The notes beneath the pieces were generated by a model, which was not told the DNA's origin, searched no databases, and saw only the letters and a program-made list of their open reading frames with translations. A program made the translations under genes and the position numbers. DNA of 64,000 bases from Gammaproteobacteria bacterium (lineage in GTDB: Bacteria > Pseudomonadota > Gammaproteobacteria > JAJPIJ01): positions 97,251 to 161,250 of the forward strand of contig DATJVC010000015.1 of the NCBI GenBank assembly GCA_035501935.1. Direction: 5' to 3'. Each line of letters begins with the position of its first letter. The first letter of the stretch is position 1. Positions 28,288-37,900 of the stretch are shown here, in pieces.

Positions 28288-30948
28288 TTAAAAGGTCTTC
28301 CGCCTGCGGAGTGTTTCATGGATTTTTCTGTACAAATCCATGCGGGTAAACGGCTTCATCAGATAGTCATCAATGCCGGCTTCCCGCAGCTTTTCCTGGG
28401 GAGCCAGATCCGCGGTCAGCGCCACGATGATGACATCGCGTTTGGGCTTGTCAAAATCCTCGCGTATGTGTTTGGCGAGTTCGTAGCCGTCCATGATCGG
28501 CATGTTGATGTCAGTCAAAATAATATCATAGTTATTCCGGCGAAACTCGCCAAGCCCCTTTTTGCCGTTGTCGGCAGTGGTGACATGAATGTTGTCGAAG
28601 TCATCGAGGAATTTCAGGATCACGAAAATATTCATGGGCTCATCATCGAGGAGCAGAAGCGATATCGATTCGAATTCGCCCAGCGGCCGCTCATCCACCG
28701 CCGGCACGGCGATTTGAACGGGTTCGCGATGGATGTCGTATTCCAGTTTGAAGCTGAAGGTGGTTCCAACTCCTAGGGTGCTGCTCACTGCCACGCTTCC
28801 GCCCTGCGATTCCACCAGTTTTTTGAAGATCGCCAGGCCCAATCCGCTGCCCTTCAAGGCATCACGGCGGGCGTCGACTTGCTGATAGGCATCGAAGATA
28901 TACGCCAGTTTGTCCTCCTGGATGCCGAGACCGGTGTCCTGAACCGTAAAATCCAGCAACGCCCTGGATGGAGTCACCTTCTCAGCCCCGACCCGGACCT
29001 CCACGTGTCCGGTCTCCGTGTATTTGATGGCATTGCTGATCAGGTTTTGAAGAATCTGGCTGAGCCGCGCCGCGTCGCCCATCAACGTCAAGGGAACGGA
29101 TTCATCGAGCCGGCAGATCAATTGTATGCCCTTGGAGTTGGCCTGGTTCGAGAAGATGCTGATCTGCCGATCCAGAACGGCCTTCAGTGAGAATGGGGCG
29201 CGGACGAATTCGATCTTGCCGGCCTGTATGCGCTTGATGTCCAGCAGATCGTTGACGATCTGGAGCAGGAGATCGGAGGAATGCCCGAGCTTGTGCAAAT
29301 ACTCCCGCTGTGATTGATCCAGGGCCGTCCTGGACAGGATGTCGATGAATCCCACCACGGCGTTCATGGGCGTGCGGATGTCGTGGCTTACCGACGCGAT
29401 GAACCGCTCCTCGGCCGACTTGCTTTCCTCGGCCTTTTCCTTGGCCTTCACCAGCGCGTCCTCCATCTGCACACGCTCGGTGATGTCACGAGTCACCGCC
29501 TGCCAGCCGCCTGGCTTCCCTCCCTCAAGCACCACCTGCGTATTCTGTTGCATCCAGCGGGTCTCGCCGCTGCGGGTGACGATGGGAAATTGCAGGGAGG
29601 TGGTGGCCACGCCTTTCAGCATTTGTTTGAGGTATGAACGCAGGATTTTGTGGCGGTAGGCTGGATGCACCAGATCCAGGGCGTTCATGCCCAGCAACTC
29701 CTCCTTGGAATATCCGGTAATCTGGCTGCCCACTGAATTGACGAAAGTGAAATAGCCGCGGGCATCGGTGGTGTAGATGATATCCATCGCGTTGTTGACG
29801 ATGCTTTGGAATTTTTTCTGTTCGCCGAACAGCGTCGCCTCGGCCTCCTTGCGCTGGGTGATGTCGCGATAGATACCGCGGATCTGGTAGGGCTTGCCGT
29901 TGTTGAACAGGCAATTGACCGTGCCGTCCACATAGACATGCCTGCCATCCTTGGCGATCAGGACCGACTCTAGCGTGAGATTGGTGCCCGCCAGCAGTTT
30001 GCTCATGTTCTCCAGGCTTGCCTTTATCTCATCCGGGTGCAGCACTTTGCTGTAATTCAGTTTTTTCAGTTCGGTTTCCGTGTAGCCCAGAGTCTCAAGC
30101 CATTTGCGGTTCACGTAGGCGAAGGTGCCGTCGATATAGATGATGAAGATCAGGTCATTGGCGTTGTCGAACAGATCACTCAGTCGCCGTTCGCTCTCCT
30201 CCAGCTTCATGCTGAAGTGCAGTTCCTGAACCATGTCATCCCGCAGTTTCTTGACCAGTTTCTCGTTATGCAGGCGCAACAACACATTGCGCAGGAAGAA
30301 ACCATACTGGCGGCTGGCCAGGGCGAACATCAGACCGACGTAGGTCAGCAGCAGTACCGCCAGCATCTGCTGGGTATAGGGACGGGTGGCGAGCAACCAG
30401 AAAATGACCGGTCCGGAACTGCTGAAGGCAAACACCGCAAAGCTGGAGGGCTGGGCACTGAGCGTGATCACCGCGCTGCCAATGAGGGCGAGCAGGATCA
30501 TGACCGAGAAGCCGACCATGGTGAGAGAGTTGCCGGGCGGAAGGGCGAGCAGACCGAAGCTCCAGACCAGGCCGCCGGCCATCACCCACGCGTTAAACAG
30601 GCGCATGTCACGAGCAATCCGGTCAAGTTTCATCCCGGACTTGAGGAATTGCCCGGCCTGATGGATACGCACGACAGAGATGACTGCAAGGCCCGTGAGC
30701 CAGGAAAGCAACAAATGGTTGGAGACCTCGCCGTAATAAGCAATGACGCAGGTTACCGCCCCCAGCATCGATATGATCTGACCCTGGGCGGCGGACTGGC
30801 ACAGGGTTTCCAGCAGGCTGATCCGCACCAAGGGGTGATGTTCGGTGAAGTGTTCAACCGAGTTGTCTTCCGACGGCATGGAGGCCGGGATACCCTCTTC
30901 CAGGCTCCGATCGCGGTATTCCGCTTTCGTATGCATGTGCGAATTCAA
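28288..30948 (-). CDS. Membrane PAS-PAS hybrid histidine kinase
   Basis: 886 residues. Six or so membrane helices at about 50-215, two PAS domains (about 250-370 with NDLIFIIYIDG, and 380-500 with MDIIYTTDARGYFTFVN), HisKA with SVSHDIRTPMNAVVGF, HATPase (NAIKYTETG, DTGLGI, GSGLGLAI) and a C-terminal receiver with LLLDDEPMNIF, LTDINMPIMDG and YLMKPF. The start overlaps the stop of the upstream receiver-kinase gene (ATGA). Signal unknown; no heme or metal motif was recognised in the membrane part. Confidence 0.92.
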   Translation of the reverse strand: MNSHMHTKAEYRDRSLEEGIPASMPSEDNSVEHFTEHHPLVRISLLETLCQSAAQGQIISMLGAVTCVIAYYGEVSNHLLLSWLTGLAVISVVRIHQAGQFLKSGMKLDRIARDMRLFNAWVMAGGLVWSFGLLALPPGNSLTMVGFSVMILLALIGSAVITLSAQPSSFAVFAFSSSGPVIFWLLATRPYTQQMLAVLLLTYVGLMFALASRQYGFFLRNVLLRLHNEKLVKKLRDDMVQELHFSMKLEESERRLSDLFDNANDLIFIIYIDGTFAYVNRKWLETLGYTETELKKLNYSKVLHPDEIKASLENMSKLLAGTNLTLESVLIAKDGRHVYVDGTVNCLFNNGKPYQIRGIYRDITQRKEAEATLFGEQKKFQSIVNNAMDIIYTTDARGYFTFVNSVGSQITGYSKEELLGMNALDLVHPAYRHKILRSYLKQMLKGVATTSLQFPIVTRSGETRWMQQNTQVVLEGGKPGGWQAVTRDITERVQMEDALVKAKEKAEESKSAEERFIASVSHDIRTPMNAVVGFIDILSRTALDQSQREYLHKLGHSSDLLLQIVNDLLDIKRIQAGKIEFVRAPFSLKAVLDRQISIFSNQANSKGIQLICRLDESVPLTLMGDAARLSQILQNLISNAIKYTETGHVEVRVGAEKVTPSRALLDFTVQDTGLGIQEDKLAYIFDAYQQVDARRDALKGSGLGLAIFKKLVESQGGSVAVSSTLGVGTTFSFKLEYDIHREPVQIAVPAVDERPLGEFESISLLLLDDEPMNIFVILKFLDDFDNIHVTTADNGKKGLGEFRRNNYDIILTDINMPIMDGYELAKHIREDFDKPKRDVIIVALTADLAPQEKLREAGIDDYLMKPFTRMDLYRKIHETLRRRKTF

Positions 30949-32195
30949 CGCGATGCCGCTTTTAACGTTTGTGCAGCGGCGAGCGCATCCATCACTTCGT
31001 CCAGGTTCGCATAGCGCTGTTCCGGCGATTTGGCCAGCATCCGCTCGAGCACCGGCTGATAGCAGGTCAGCGCCGTGGGAAGTTTCGGCACGGGCTCGTG
31101 GTTGTGCTGATAAACCACGGCAAACAGCGAATTGCCGGGGTAGGGGACCGTGCCTGTCAATAATTCGTACAACATGACGCCCAGGCTGTAAATGTCGGTG
31201 CGTTGATCCACCGGTTTGTTGTTGATCTGTTCGGGACTGATGTAATAGGGAGTGCCCAGGATATCTCCCATGATGGTCAGTGTTTCCGGGGCTGATAAGT
31301 TTTTGGCGATGCCCAGATCGGCAATCACCAATGTCTCTCGATCCTTGAACAGGATGTTGCTCGGCTTGATGTCCCGGTGAACTATATTCCTCTCGTGCAG
31401 GGCCTTGAGGCCGTCGATAATCTGGAAGATGTAATCCAGCGCCTTGGCCGTGGTCACTTCGCCGCGTTCGATGCTTCGCGCCAGGTCGCCCAGGTGTATG
31501 TATTCGGTCGCGTAATAATAAATCTGGTTTGGGATGACGCCGTGATCCAGTATTTCGATGACGTGCGGATGATGCAGGTTGGAGAGAATTTCTATCTCTT
31601 GTGAGAAGCGTTTGATCGCCGTCCTGTTTCCGGGATTGTCCTGAATTTGGAGGACCTTGAGTATGACCGGTTTGTGATCGGATAAACGTTCCGCGCGCAG
31701 AGTGGTGGTGGTGAAGCCTTTGGATACGACGGCGAGGCAGCGGTAACCGGGGATATTCCAGTCACCCAGTTCGCGGCGGACATCTTCCATGTCGCCTTCC
31801 GTGTGATCGATGGCCTCGCGGGCACGCACCGCGTCGCTGATCATGTCGAACAGCCGATCGGTGGCCACGTCATTTTTCACCAGATAGTCGTCCGCGCCCT
31901 TGCGGATGGCCTTGACCGCAACGTTTTCGTTGCCCATGCCGGTGATCATGATGACGATGGGCGGGCGGGCGCTGTCCTTGATTCTCACGAGCAGGTCAAT
32001 GCCCGTTTCCGCATCCAGACCGAGATCGTAATCCAGGAGCACGATGTCATGCCGGCTCCATGGATATTGAGGACCGGGCAGTCCGGAGAGGGCGGGATCG
32101 TATTCCTCTATTTCGGCGTCGGGCCACTTCTGCAACAGCCGCTTTTTCAGCAGCCAGCGCGTATGGGCACAATCGTCGACGATCAGGTATTTCAT
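30945..32195 (-). CDS. Second receiver domain - serine/threonine kinase fusion, atypical Gly-rich loop
   Basis: 416 residues from the ATG at 32195; the frame runs on to 32426 but that overlaps the CheW-like gene. Receiver at 1-125: LIVDDCAHTRW, phospho-Asp55 in VLLDYDLGLDAETG, Lys107 in YLVKND. It is of the same DYDLG/KN subtype as the other kinase fusion. Kinase at about 150-416: Lys180 in VILKVL, HRDIKPSNILF, DLG in place of DFG (IADLGIAKN) and ISPEQ. The nucleotide loop reads VVSKGFTTTTL, lacking the GxGxxG pattern, so ATP handling may be altered. No long linker, unlike its paralogue. Confidence 0.86.
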   Translation of the reverse strand: MKYLIVDDCAHTRWLLKKRLLQKWPDAEIEEYDPALSGLPGPQYPWSRHDIVLLDYDLGLDAETGIDLLVRIKDSARPPIVIMITGMGNENVAVKAIRKGADDYLVKNDVATDRLFDMISDAVRAREAIDHTEGDMEDVRRELGDWNIPGYRCLAVVSKGFTTTTLRAERLSDHKPVILKVLQIQDNPGNRTAIKRFSQEIEILSNLHHPHVIEILDHGVIPNQIYYYATEYIHLGDLARSIERGEVTTAKALDYIFQIIDGLKALHERNIVHRDIKPSNILFKDRETLVIADLGIAKNLSAPETLTIMGDILGTPYYISPEQINNKPVDQRTDIYSLGVMLYELLTGTVPYPGNSLFAVVYQHNHEPVPKLPTALTCYQPVLERMLAKSPEQRYANLDEVMDALAAAQTLKAASR

Positions 32196-32202
32196 CGCGT
32201 CT

Positions 32203-32679
32203 TTATTCCCGGCCGGTGACCGCCACACTGCCATCGAATAAGCGCGCCAGATCCAGAACCGGCACCGGGCCGTGGCTGGGATCGGTAAAGCAGGAGATGG
32301 CGATATGTTCCCAGCCGTCGTAATTGGACGGGTAGTCGCAAATCTGATCGTCGGTGACTTTCCGGCTGAAGGGCAATCCCCCGAGCCTGAGCCCGCCAAA
32401 ACGCACATCACCAGTCGCCGCCGCATAGGCCACGATCATGATGACCTGCCCGCCGGCAACGCTGACAGCGGATTCGTGCCGCACCAGGATGCCGAGATCG
32501 AACAATGGCACCACCTGCCTCTGCCAGAGAAATACGTCATGGCACCAGCGCGGGCTGCGCGGCACCGGGTGGAGACTCAGCCATCCGGAAAGGATGTGGG
32601 CGATTTCGCCTTCGCCCACGGCCACGTATGCCTCTGGTGCGATCGGCAACAGCCAGGCCCGGCAGTCGGTCGCATTCAT
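32203..32679 (-). CDS. Divergent CheW-like protein
   Basis: 158 residues. Weakly conserved CheW fold: AWLLPIAPEAYVAVGEGEI at the N-terminus, then a WQRQVVPLFDLGIL segment in place of the usual GxxNLRGxxxPVxDL, and VPVLDLARLF near the end. Likely an auxiliary coupling protein for the ChpA-like kinase upstream, comparable in position to ChpC/ChpE-type accessories. It lies 4 bp from the next CheW-like gene. Confidence 0.7.
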   Translation of the reverse strand: MNATDCRAWLLPIAPEAYVAVGEGEIAHILSGWLSLHPVPRSPRWCHDVFLWQRQVVPLFDLGILVRHESAVSVAGGQVIMIVAYAAATGDVRFGGLRLGGLPFSRKVTDDQICDYPSNYDGWEHIAISCFTDPSHGPVPVLDLARLFDGSVAVTGRE

Positions 32680-32683
32680 CGTT

Positions 32684-33142
32684 TCAGCCTCGACGTGCTG
32701 CAGACTGGGGGTGGACGCGCGGAGGGTGGTTGAGTATCCGGATCAGGTCGGCGGTTTTGCAAACGCTGAAGAGACTGCCGTTATGCACAGCAACAATGGG
32801 GATGATCGACCCCTCGGTTCGCATGCACGCCGGCAGGACGTGGAACTGCAAACCACTGCCTCCGATTACACTCGCTTCATCACAGGTAACGCCCAGGGTC
32901 GCGCCATCTTCCCGGAGAACCGCGCATAGACGCCGGCGGATTTCATGAGCAGGTACGGGCTGTAAATCCTCATCCAGGGTCACCGCCGGCACGGTAGCGT
33001 CCTGTATGGCGATCATGGCCATTGAATTCCCGGCGGTGGGTGGGGGAATCACGCGCGCGATGGGCTCCACGGCCAGCAATTCCGCCGCCGGGAACAGGAG
33101 CCGGGTCCTGCCCATGACCACCTTGAGATATTCAGTGGTCAT
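32684..33142 (-). CDS. CheW-like protein, second of the pair
   Basis: 152 residues. YLKVVMGRTRLLFPAAELLAVE and IPIVAVHNGSLFSV fit a CheW-like beta-barrel, but the NLRG core is missing. The ATG overlaps the chpA-like stop, so the two are translationally coupled. Probably a pilus-chemosensory coupling or decoupling protein; evidence is fold-level resemblance plus context. Confidence 0.68.
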   Translation of the reverse strand: MTTEYLKVVMGRTRLLFPAAELLAVEPIARVIPPPTAGNSMAMIAIQDATVPAVTLDEDLQPVPAHEIRRRLCAVLREDGATLGVTCDEASVIGGSGLQFHVLPACMRTEGSIIPIVAVHNGSLFSVCKTADLIRILNHPPRVHPQSAARRG

Positions 33143-36100
33143 GCGGATTCCCTGGTGGCTGGAAGCGCCTGGAGACGCCGGATTTCCTCCAGGAGTTGAT
33201 CCTCGGAATAGGGCTTGGTGAGATATAGATTTGCGCCGGCAGCCAGTGCCTCCTGCTGGTGTTTGGCCACGGCGCGGGAGGTGATCATGATGAAGGGAAG
33301 GTGCGCGGTGCTTACACTGGCGCGCAGGTGTCCCACCAGTTCCAATCCATTCATTCTCGGCATTTCCAAATCGGACAAAACGATGTCGGGCACATGGGCC
33401 GTGATGAGATCCATCGCTTCGATTCCATCCCTGGCCTGGCGCACTTCGAAACCGGCGTCCTGCATGAAATGGACGAGTGACCTTCGCGCGCTCAGCGAAT
33501 CGTCCACCACCAGTGCGGTGGGAAGTTTCGCGGGATGAAAATCGGAGCGGGTGTGGCGCATTGTGGAGGCAGCGTGGGACAGGGGACGCCGCAGCAGTTC
33601 GCCGACATTCACGACCGGGGTGAGAGTCCCGTCGCTGAGCAGGGTGATGCCGGCGATACCGGGTATCTTGGGAATGTAGTCACCCAGACCTTTGACGACA
33701 AAATCGCTGCTGGACACGATCCGGTCCACCATCACGGCCTGGCGGCCCGTGTCGGTGTCGAAAAGGATCGCCGTGCGCGGATGCCGGTCCGCCGCGCGTC
33801 GTTCGTAACTCGTGTTCAGAAGATTTTCGACGGCTGTGGCCGGGTATTCCTGCTTACCGGTGCGGAACACCCAGCGTTCGTCGATATTGCGCAGTTTTCC
33901 GTTTTCATGATGCACGATCTGGGCGATGTCACGATTGGCGATGACCAGCATTCGTGGGCCCATCCTGACTTGGAGGCCGAAGATTGATACGGTGGTTTGC
34001 GGCAGCCGGATATGCACAGTGCATCCCTTGTGGTTCTCGCTCTCAATGCTGAGTGTTCCCGACATGTCCATGATGCTCACATAGACCGCATCCATCCCGA
34101 TGCCGCGGCCCGAGAGCTGAGTCACTTTTTCCTTGGTGGAGAAATTCGGCCGCAGGATGAACTGCTTGAGTTCCCCCTCATCGATCATTTCGCCTTCCTT
34201 CAACAGTCCCTGATCGATTGCCTTGCGACGGATCGCGTCCAGATCCAGTCCACCGCCGTCATCCCGGCACTGCACCAGCACATGGTTGCCTTCTCGCGAG
34301 AATTTCAGATGGACATGGCCGGCGGGGGGCTTGCCCTGGGCCGCGCGTTCATCCGCGGATTCGATGCCGTGATCCACGGCATTGCGCAGCAGGTGCATGA
34401 TGGGGTCGAGCAGGGCGTTCAGCGTTTCGCTGTCCATGAGGGTGTCGCCACCCTCAAGATGCAACTCCACCTGTTTGCCGGCGAGTTTCGCGGCCTGCCG
34501 CACGCAGCGCTGCAGGCGCTGGACATGGGTGTCCGCGGGCAGCATCTTGACCCGGATGACATTTTCCTCGGTTTCGTTGTTGAAACGCGCCTGCACGGCC
34601 AGCAATTCCCGCAGCTTGGCCAGCTTCGTGGAGATGGCCTGGCCGACCTCGATGGCATCCATGGCGATCTCCGTCAACCGCTTGCTGTGGGAGTACAGTT
34701 CGCTGTATTGCTCCATCTCCAGCGTGTCGTGGCGGCTGCCGCCGGCGAGGGGCTGGATCTGATTCAAATTCTTGATGTCGGTCAGTTCCTCAACCTTGCC
34801 GCCCACCTGCCGGAGCTGGTCAAAATAGTCCTGCATGTCCTTCAACTGGTGCAGGGCCTCCTGGATGGAATTGTGGATCCGGCCGGTCATGATTTTCGAT
34901 TCGCCGACCTGCCGCAACAGGGCATCCACGAAATCCGACGGCACCCGCAGCACGGGCGCCGTCTCGCGCTCCTCCGGGATTTTTTCCAGTTGGACTTTGT
35001 CGTTCGCGGCGGGCACCGTGGTGGTTCCTGTGACAGGCGTGGGCGTGGCCTCCACGGAGGCCAGGGCGGCAATGCCCTCCCGTTCGATGAGGCTCACCAT
35101 GTCGAAAATGGCCTGCAGGGTCTCTTGCGCATCCGCCGGCGGATCACCGTGGCCCAGCAGGGACTCGCTCATCGCGGACAGACAGTCGGCGGCATTCATC
35201 AGTATCCCGGCGATGCGCGGGGATGGCAGGGTCTCGTGCTTGTGGAGGGCGAGGAGAATGTCCTCCAGATGATGGGTCAGGGTGGCGATGCCGCGTATGC
35301 CCACGGTGTTGCCCGCGCCCTTGAGCGTGTGGGCGATGCGTTTGGCCGCGAGGATGTCCTCCTGCGTGCCGCCGTTGCTCAGCCGTTGCAGCGCGGCGGA
35401 CAAGGCTTCGGTTTGCGCAGGAAGCTCCTGCAACATGGCGTCCAGAAGATCATGATCCACATCGCTCTGCAAGGCGATGGACACATCCGCCGCCGTGGCA
35501 AGTCGTGGTTGCTGAGATTTCTCTTCCCCGGCAGCACCCGGATTCTGGGCCTGATGGAGCGCGGTGATGGCGCGCGCCCGGACCTCATCCGCCGGCTGTG
35601 GCCAGCGCGGATCGCGAATGCATTGGATGAGCCGGTCGAACTGCACCGGATCGGCGGGATTCTGCAAATGTGCAAGGACCGCGTCCGTCCATTCGTACAA
35701 CAGATTGATCAAGGCGCCGGCTGGCGCGGCATCGTGACTGTCGATGGACTGAAGGTTCGCCCGCGCCAATGCCACTATTTCGCCCAGGCCCTTCATGTCC
35801 ACGCTGCCGACCGCATCGCCGTACAATTGCAGCGACGCGGCCAGGTCCTGCAGGGACTGGCTTATGGCCCCTGCGTCCACATCCTCGCCGCGCAGCTGGT
35901 TCATGACGGTTGCCGTGGAGTCACGGATGTTGAGCATCTCGGAGGCCATGACCTCGTAGAGTTCCCGGATTTGCGGCGGCAGACCGTCGTGGATATGGAT
36001 TCGGGCTTTTTCTTGCGCAGGCGCGGCTTCCACCACCGGCGTGTCTTCCTGCGTCTGCTCCAGAACGGTGAGATCGAGCTCCGTGCTCGGTTGGTTGCGG

Positions 36101-36504
36101 CTTGAAGCGGGCTGTACGTCCAGCAATCCCTTCAACATCGCCACATCGTCTGATTTGAGGGAGGCGCCCCAGCCGGGATGGCTGACGATTTGAAGCAGGG
36201 CTTCCTTGCGCCCGCCGACGGTCGGCGCTTCGAGGTAATCACGCAAGACCTGCGGCCAACGAGCCATCGCCTCCCAATCCGCTTTCTTCAGCGCGGTGCC
36301 GGAGGATTGCCTGGCCTCCAGACAGTCTTTGAAGATCAGGCAGAGGTCGAGCAGACCCGCGAAACCCGCCATGGCCGCTTCGCTGCCCGCCATCTCCAGG
36401 CCCGTGCAGAACGATTGCAGGCGCTCGCGCCAGCCGGCTTTGCCCTGGAACACTGCCGCCAGCCGGTCGAGCTGCAGGATCAGTGATTCGGGCAGGTCGG
36501 TCAT
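33139..36504 (-). CDS. ChpA-like chemotaxis histidine kinase / response regulator hybrid
   Basis: About 1121 residues from the ATG at 36504 (frame open to 36549). Two His-less Hpt-like helical regions occupy roughly 1-290. A true Hpt follows near 385-480, with RIAHTLKGAGNTVGI. Then come dimerisation helices, ATPase (LLRNAVDHGIE, RDDGGGLDLDAI, SGRGIGMDAVYVSI), a CheW-like domain and a C-terminal receiver (LVVDDSLSARRSLV, LSDLEMPRMNG, YLTKPYSED). This is the layout of PilL/ChpA of twitching-motility systems, with only one phosphorylatable Hpt against several in Pseudomonas ChpA. Confidence 0.9.
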   Translation of the reverse strand: MTDLPESLILQLDRLAAVFQGKAGWRERLQSFCTGLEMAGSEAAMAGFAGLLDLCLIFKDCLEARQSSGTALKKADWEAMARWPQVLRDYLEAPTVGGRKEALLQIVSHPGWGASLKSDDVAMLKGLLDVQPASSRNQPSTELDLTVLEQTQEDTPVVEAAPAQEKARIHIHDGLPPQIRELYEVMASEMLNIRDSTATVMNQLRGEDVDAGAISQSLQDLAASLQLYGDAVGSVDMKGLGEIVALARANLQSIDSHDAAPAGALINLLYEWTDAVLAHLQNPADPVQFDRLIQCIRDPRWPQPADEVRARAITALHQAQNPGAAGEEKSQQPRLATAADVSIALQSDVDHDLLDAMLQELPAQTEALSAALQRLSNGGTQEDILAAKRIAHTLKGAGNTVGIRGIATLTHHLEDILLALHKHETLPSPRIAGILMNAADCLSAMSESLLGHGDPPADAQETLQAIFDMVSLIEREGIAALASVEATPTPVTGTTTVPAANDKVQLEKIPEERETAPVLRVPSDFVDALLRQVGESKIMTGRIHNSIQEALHQLKDMQDYFDQLRQVGGKVEELTDIKNLNQIQPLAGGSRHDTLEMEQYSELYSHSKRLTEIAMDAIEVGQAISTKLAKLRELLAVQARFNNETEENVIRVKMLPADTHVQRLQRCVRQAAKLAGKQVELHLEGGDTLMDSETLNALLDPIMHLLRNAVDHGIESADERAAQGKPPAGHVHLKFSREGNHVLVQCRDDGGGLDLDAIRRKAIDQGLLKEGEMIDEGELKQFILRPNFSTKEKVTQLSGRGIGMDAVYVSIMDMSGTLSIESENHKGCTVHIRLPQTTVSIFGLQVRMGPRMLVIANRDIAQIVHHENGKLRNIDERWVFRTGKQEYPATAVENLLNTSYERRAADRHPRTAILFDTDTGRQAVMVDRIVSSSDFVVKGLGDYIPKIPGIAGITLLSDGTLTPVVNVGELLRRPLSHAASTMRHTRSDFHPAKLPTALVVDDSLSARRSLVHFMQDAGFEVRQARDGIEAMDLITAHVPDIVLSDLEMPRMNGLELVGHLRASVSTAHLPFIMITSRAVAKHQQEALAAGANLYLTKPYSEDQLLEEIRRLQALPATRESA

Positions 36505-36578
36505 TTTCGTGTTCAATCGCGTGCGGTGACGTTCAGGCAGCCGGGGCAACGGCCATCGTACCGGCGGGTCGCGGCGGA

Positions 36579-37868
36579 TCAGCCCGGAGCCGAATCAGGT
36601 AATTTGAACACCCCCACCGCCTTGACCAGATCGGAGGTGTATTGCACCAGTTTGTCGGCGTACAGGGACTGTTCCTGCAATTCTTCATTCGTTTTCTGGG
36701 TGCTGGCCTTGATGGCCTTGGCGCGATCGGTGATGAGGCTCGTGGTTTTGGCCTGCTCGTCGGATTGCGCCGCGATTTGCTGCACCATGTTGACCAGTTC
36801 ATAGGTGCGGCGCAGGGTCTCCTCCATCCGCACGCCCGCCTGCTCGGCCAGTCGGGTGCCGGATACGACCTCGCTGATGACGTTGTTCATGATGGTGACT
36901 GTCTCGGAGGTTTCCGTCTGAATGTTGTTGACCAGCGAGGAGATCTGGCCCGTTGCCTCTCTCGCGTTTTCAGCCAGACGCTGAACTTCATCGGCGATCA
37001 CCACGAAGCCGCGTCCCGCCTCGCCGGTCGAGGCGGCATGGATGCTGGCGTTCAGTGCCAGGATATGGGTGCGCTCGGCGATGCTGTTGATGAGGCTGAC
37101 GACGCTTGTGATCTCCTGCGAACGTTCGCCCAGTCGTTTGATGCGTTTCTCGGTCTCACGGATGATTTCACGGATGCTGTTGATGCCCTCCACGGTGCTG
37201 ACCACGGTTTCCTTGGCCTTGACGGTCGTATCCTTGGCAGCATCGGCGGCGGTGCCGCAGCTTTTGGCCAGATCGGCAATCTTGCCCATGACATCGGCCG
37301 CCTCGGTCAATTCGGCGTTGGCGCGATCCACCTCGTCCCGTTCCTGGTTGGCGAGGCCGATCACGATGTCCGAATGGGTCTTGACCAGATTGCAAAAATG
37401 GGAAATATCGTTGGAAACCTGACTCACCTCCAGCAACACCCTGGAAATCTCCTCGGCGAGCAGATTCAGGGAATCGGCTATGGGCGCCGTGGCGTCTTCG
37501 GTGATGTCCATGCGCACGGTGAGGTCCTTCTGGCTCAATTTCGCCACGCCGTGGAGCAGATTGACGACCGCATTGCTCAGGGCGGTGTTTTCCTGTTTGG
37601 AACGTTGCTCGGCCTGTGCGTGTTCCAGCATGGATTTGTGAAGTAATCGCAACAAGGGTAGCGACAGCAGGAAGGAGGTCAGGGCGATGAACAGGGCCAC
37701 CGGCGCAGCCCACGGCGCGGTCGAATCTGACGCGGGAGTTGCCAGTGTCCCCGTTGAGGTCCAGTGAGCGTAAAACAGCAATGTCATGCTGCCAAGGATG
37801 GCCAGTTGCAGGATGAACAGTGCGCTCGTCAGTCGCAAGGATTTGTTGTTCGTCGAAAATGCCTTCAT
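36579..37868 (-). CDS. Methyl-accepting protein without a periplasmic sensor (PilJ-like position)
   Basis: 429 residues from the ATG at 37868, which has an AGGGGGAAGC ribosome site; the frame is open to 37991 but that extension is unlikely. Two membrane helices at about 15-37 and 52-73 are separated by only ~15 residues (TGTLATPASDSTAP), so there is no sizeable extracytoplasmic domain. The cytoplasmic part has a HAMP-like segment and an MCP tip, SIAERTHILALNASIHAAS. It precedes the ChpA-like gene as pilJ does chpA. Sensing must be through the membrane, the cytoplasm or a partner. Confidence 0.85.
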   Translation of the reverse strand: MKAFSTNNKSLRLTSALFILQLAILGSMTLLFYAHWTSTGTLATPASDSTAPWAAPVALFIALTSFLLSLPLLRLLHKSMLEHAQAEQRSKQENTALSNAVVNLLHGVAKLSQKDLTVRMDITEDATAPIADSLNLLAEEISRVLLEVSQVSNDISHFCNLVKTHSDIVIGLANQERDEVDRANAELTEAADVMGKIADLAKSCGTAADAAKDTTVKAKETVVSTVEGINSIREIIRETEKRIKRLGERSQEITSVVSLINSIAERTHILALNASIHAASTGEAGRGFVVIADEVQRLAENAREATGQISSLVNNIQTETSETVTIMNNVISEVVSGTRLAEQAGVRMEETLRRTYELVNMVQQIAAQSDEQAKTTSLITDRAKAIKASTQKTNEELQEQSLYADKLVQYTSDLVKAVGVFKLPDSAPG

Positions 37869-37900
37869 GCTTCCCCCTGCCTGTCTGATCCCCAATCCGC

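Noticed and set aside
33997..36105. A 702-codon open frame antisense to the ChpA-like gene
   Set aside because: It mirrors the codon structure of the real gene, has no family motif and no ribosome site; typical GC-rich shadow frame.
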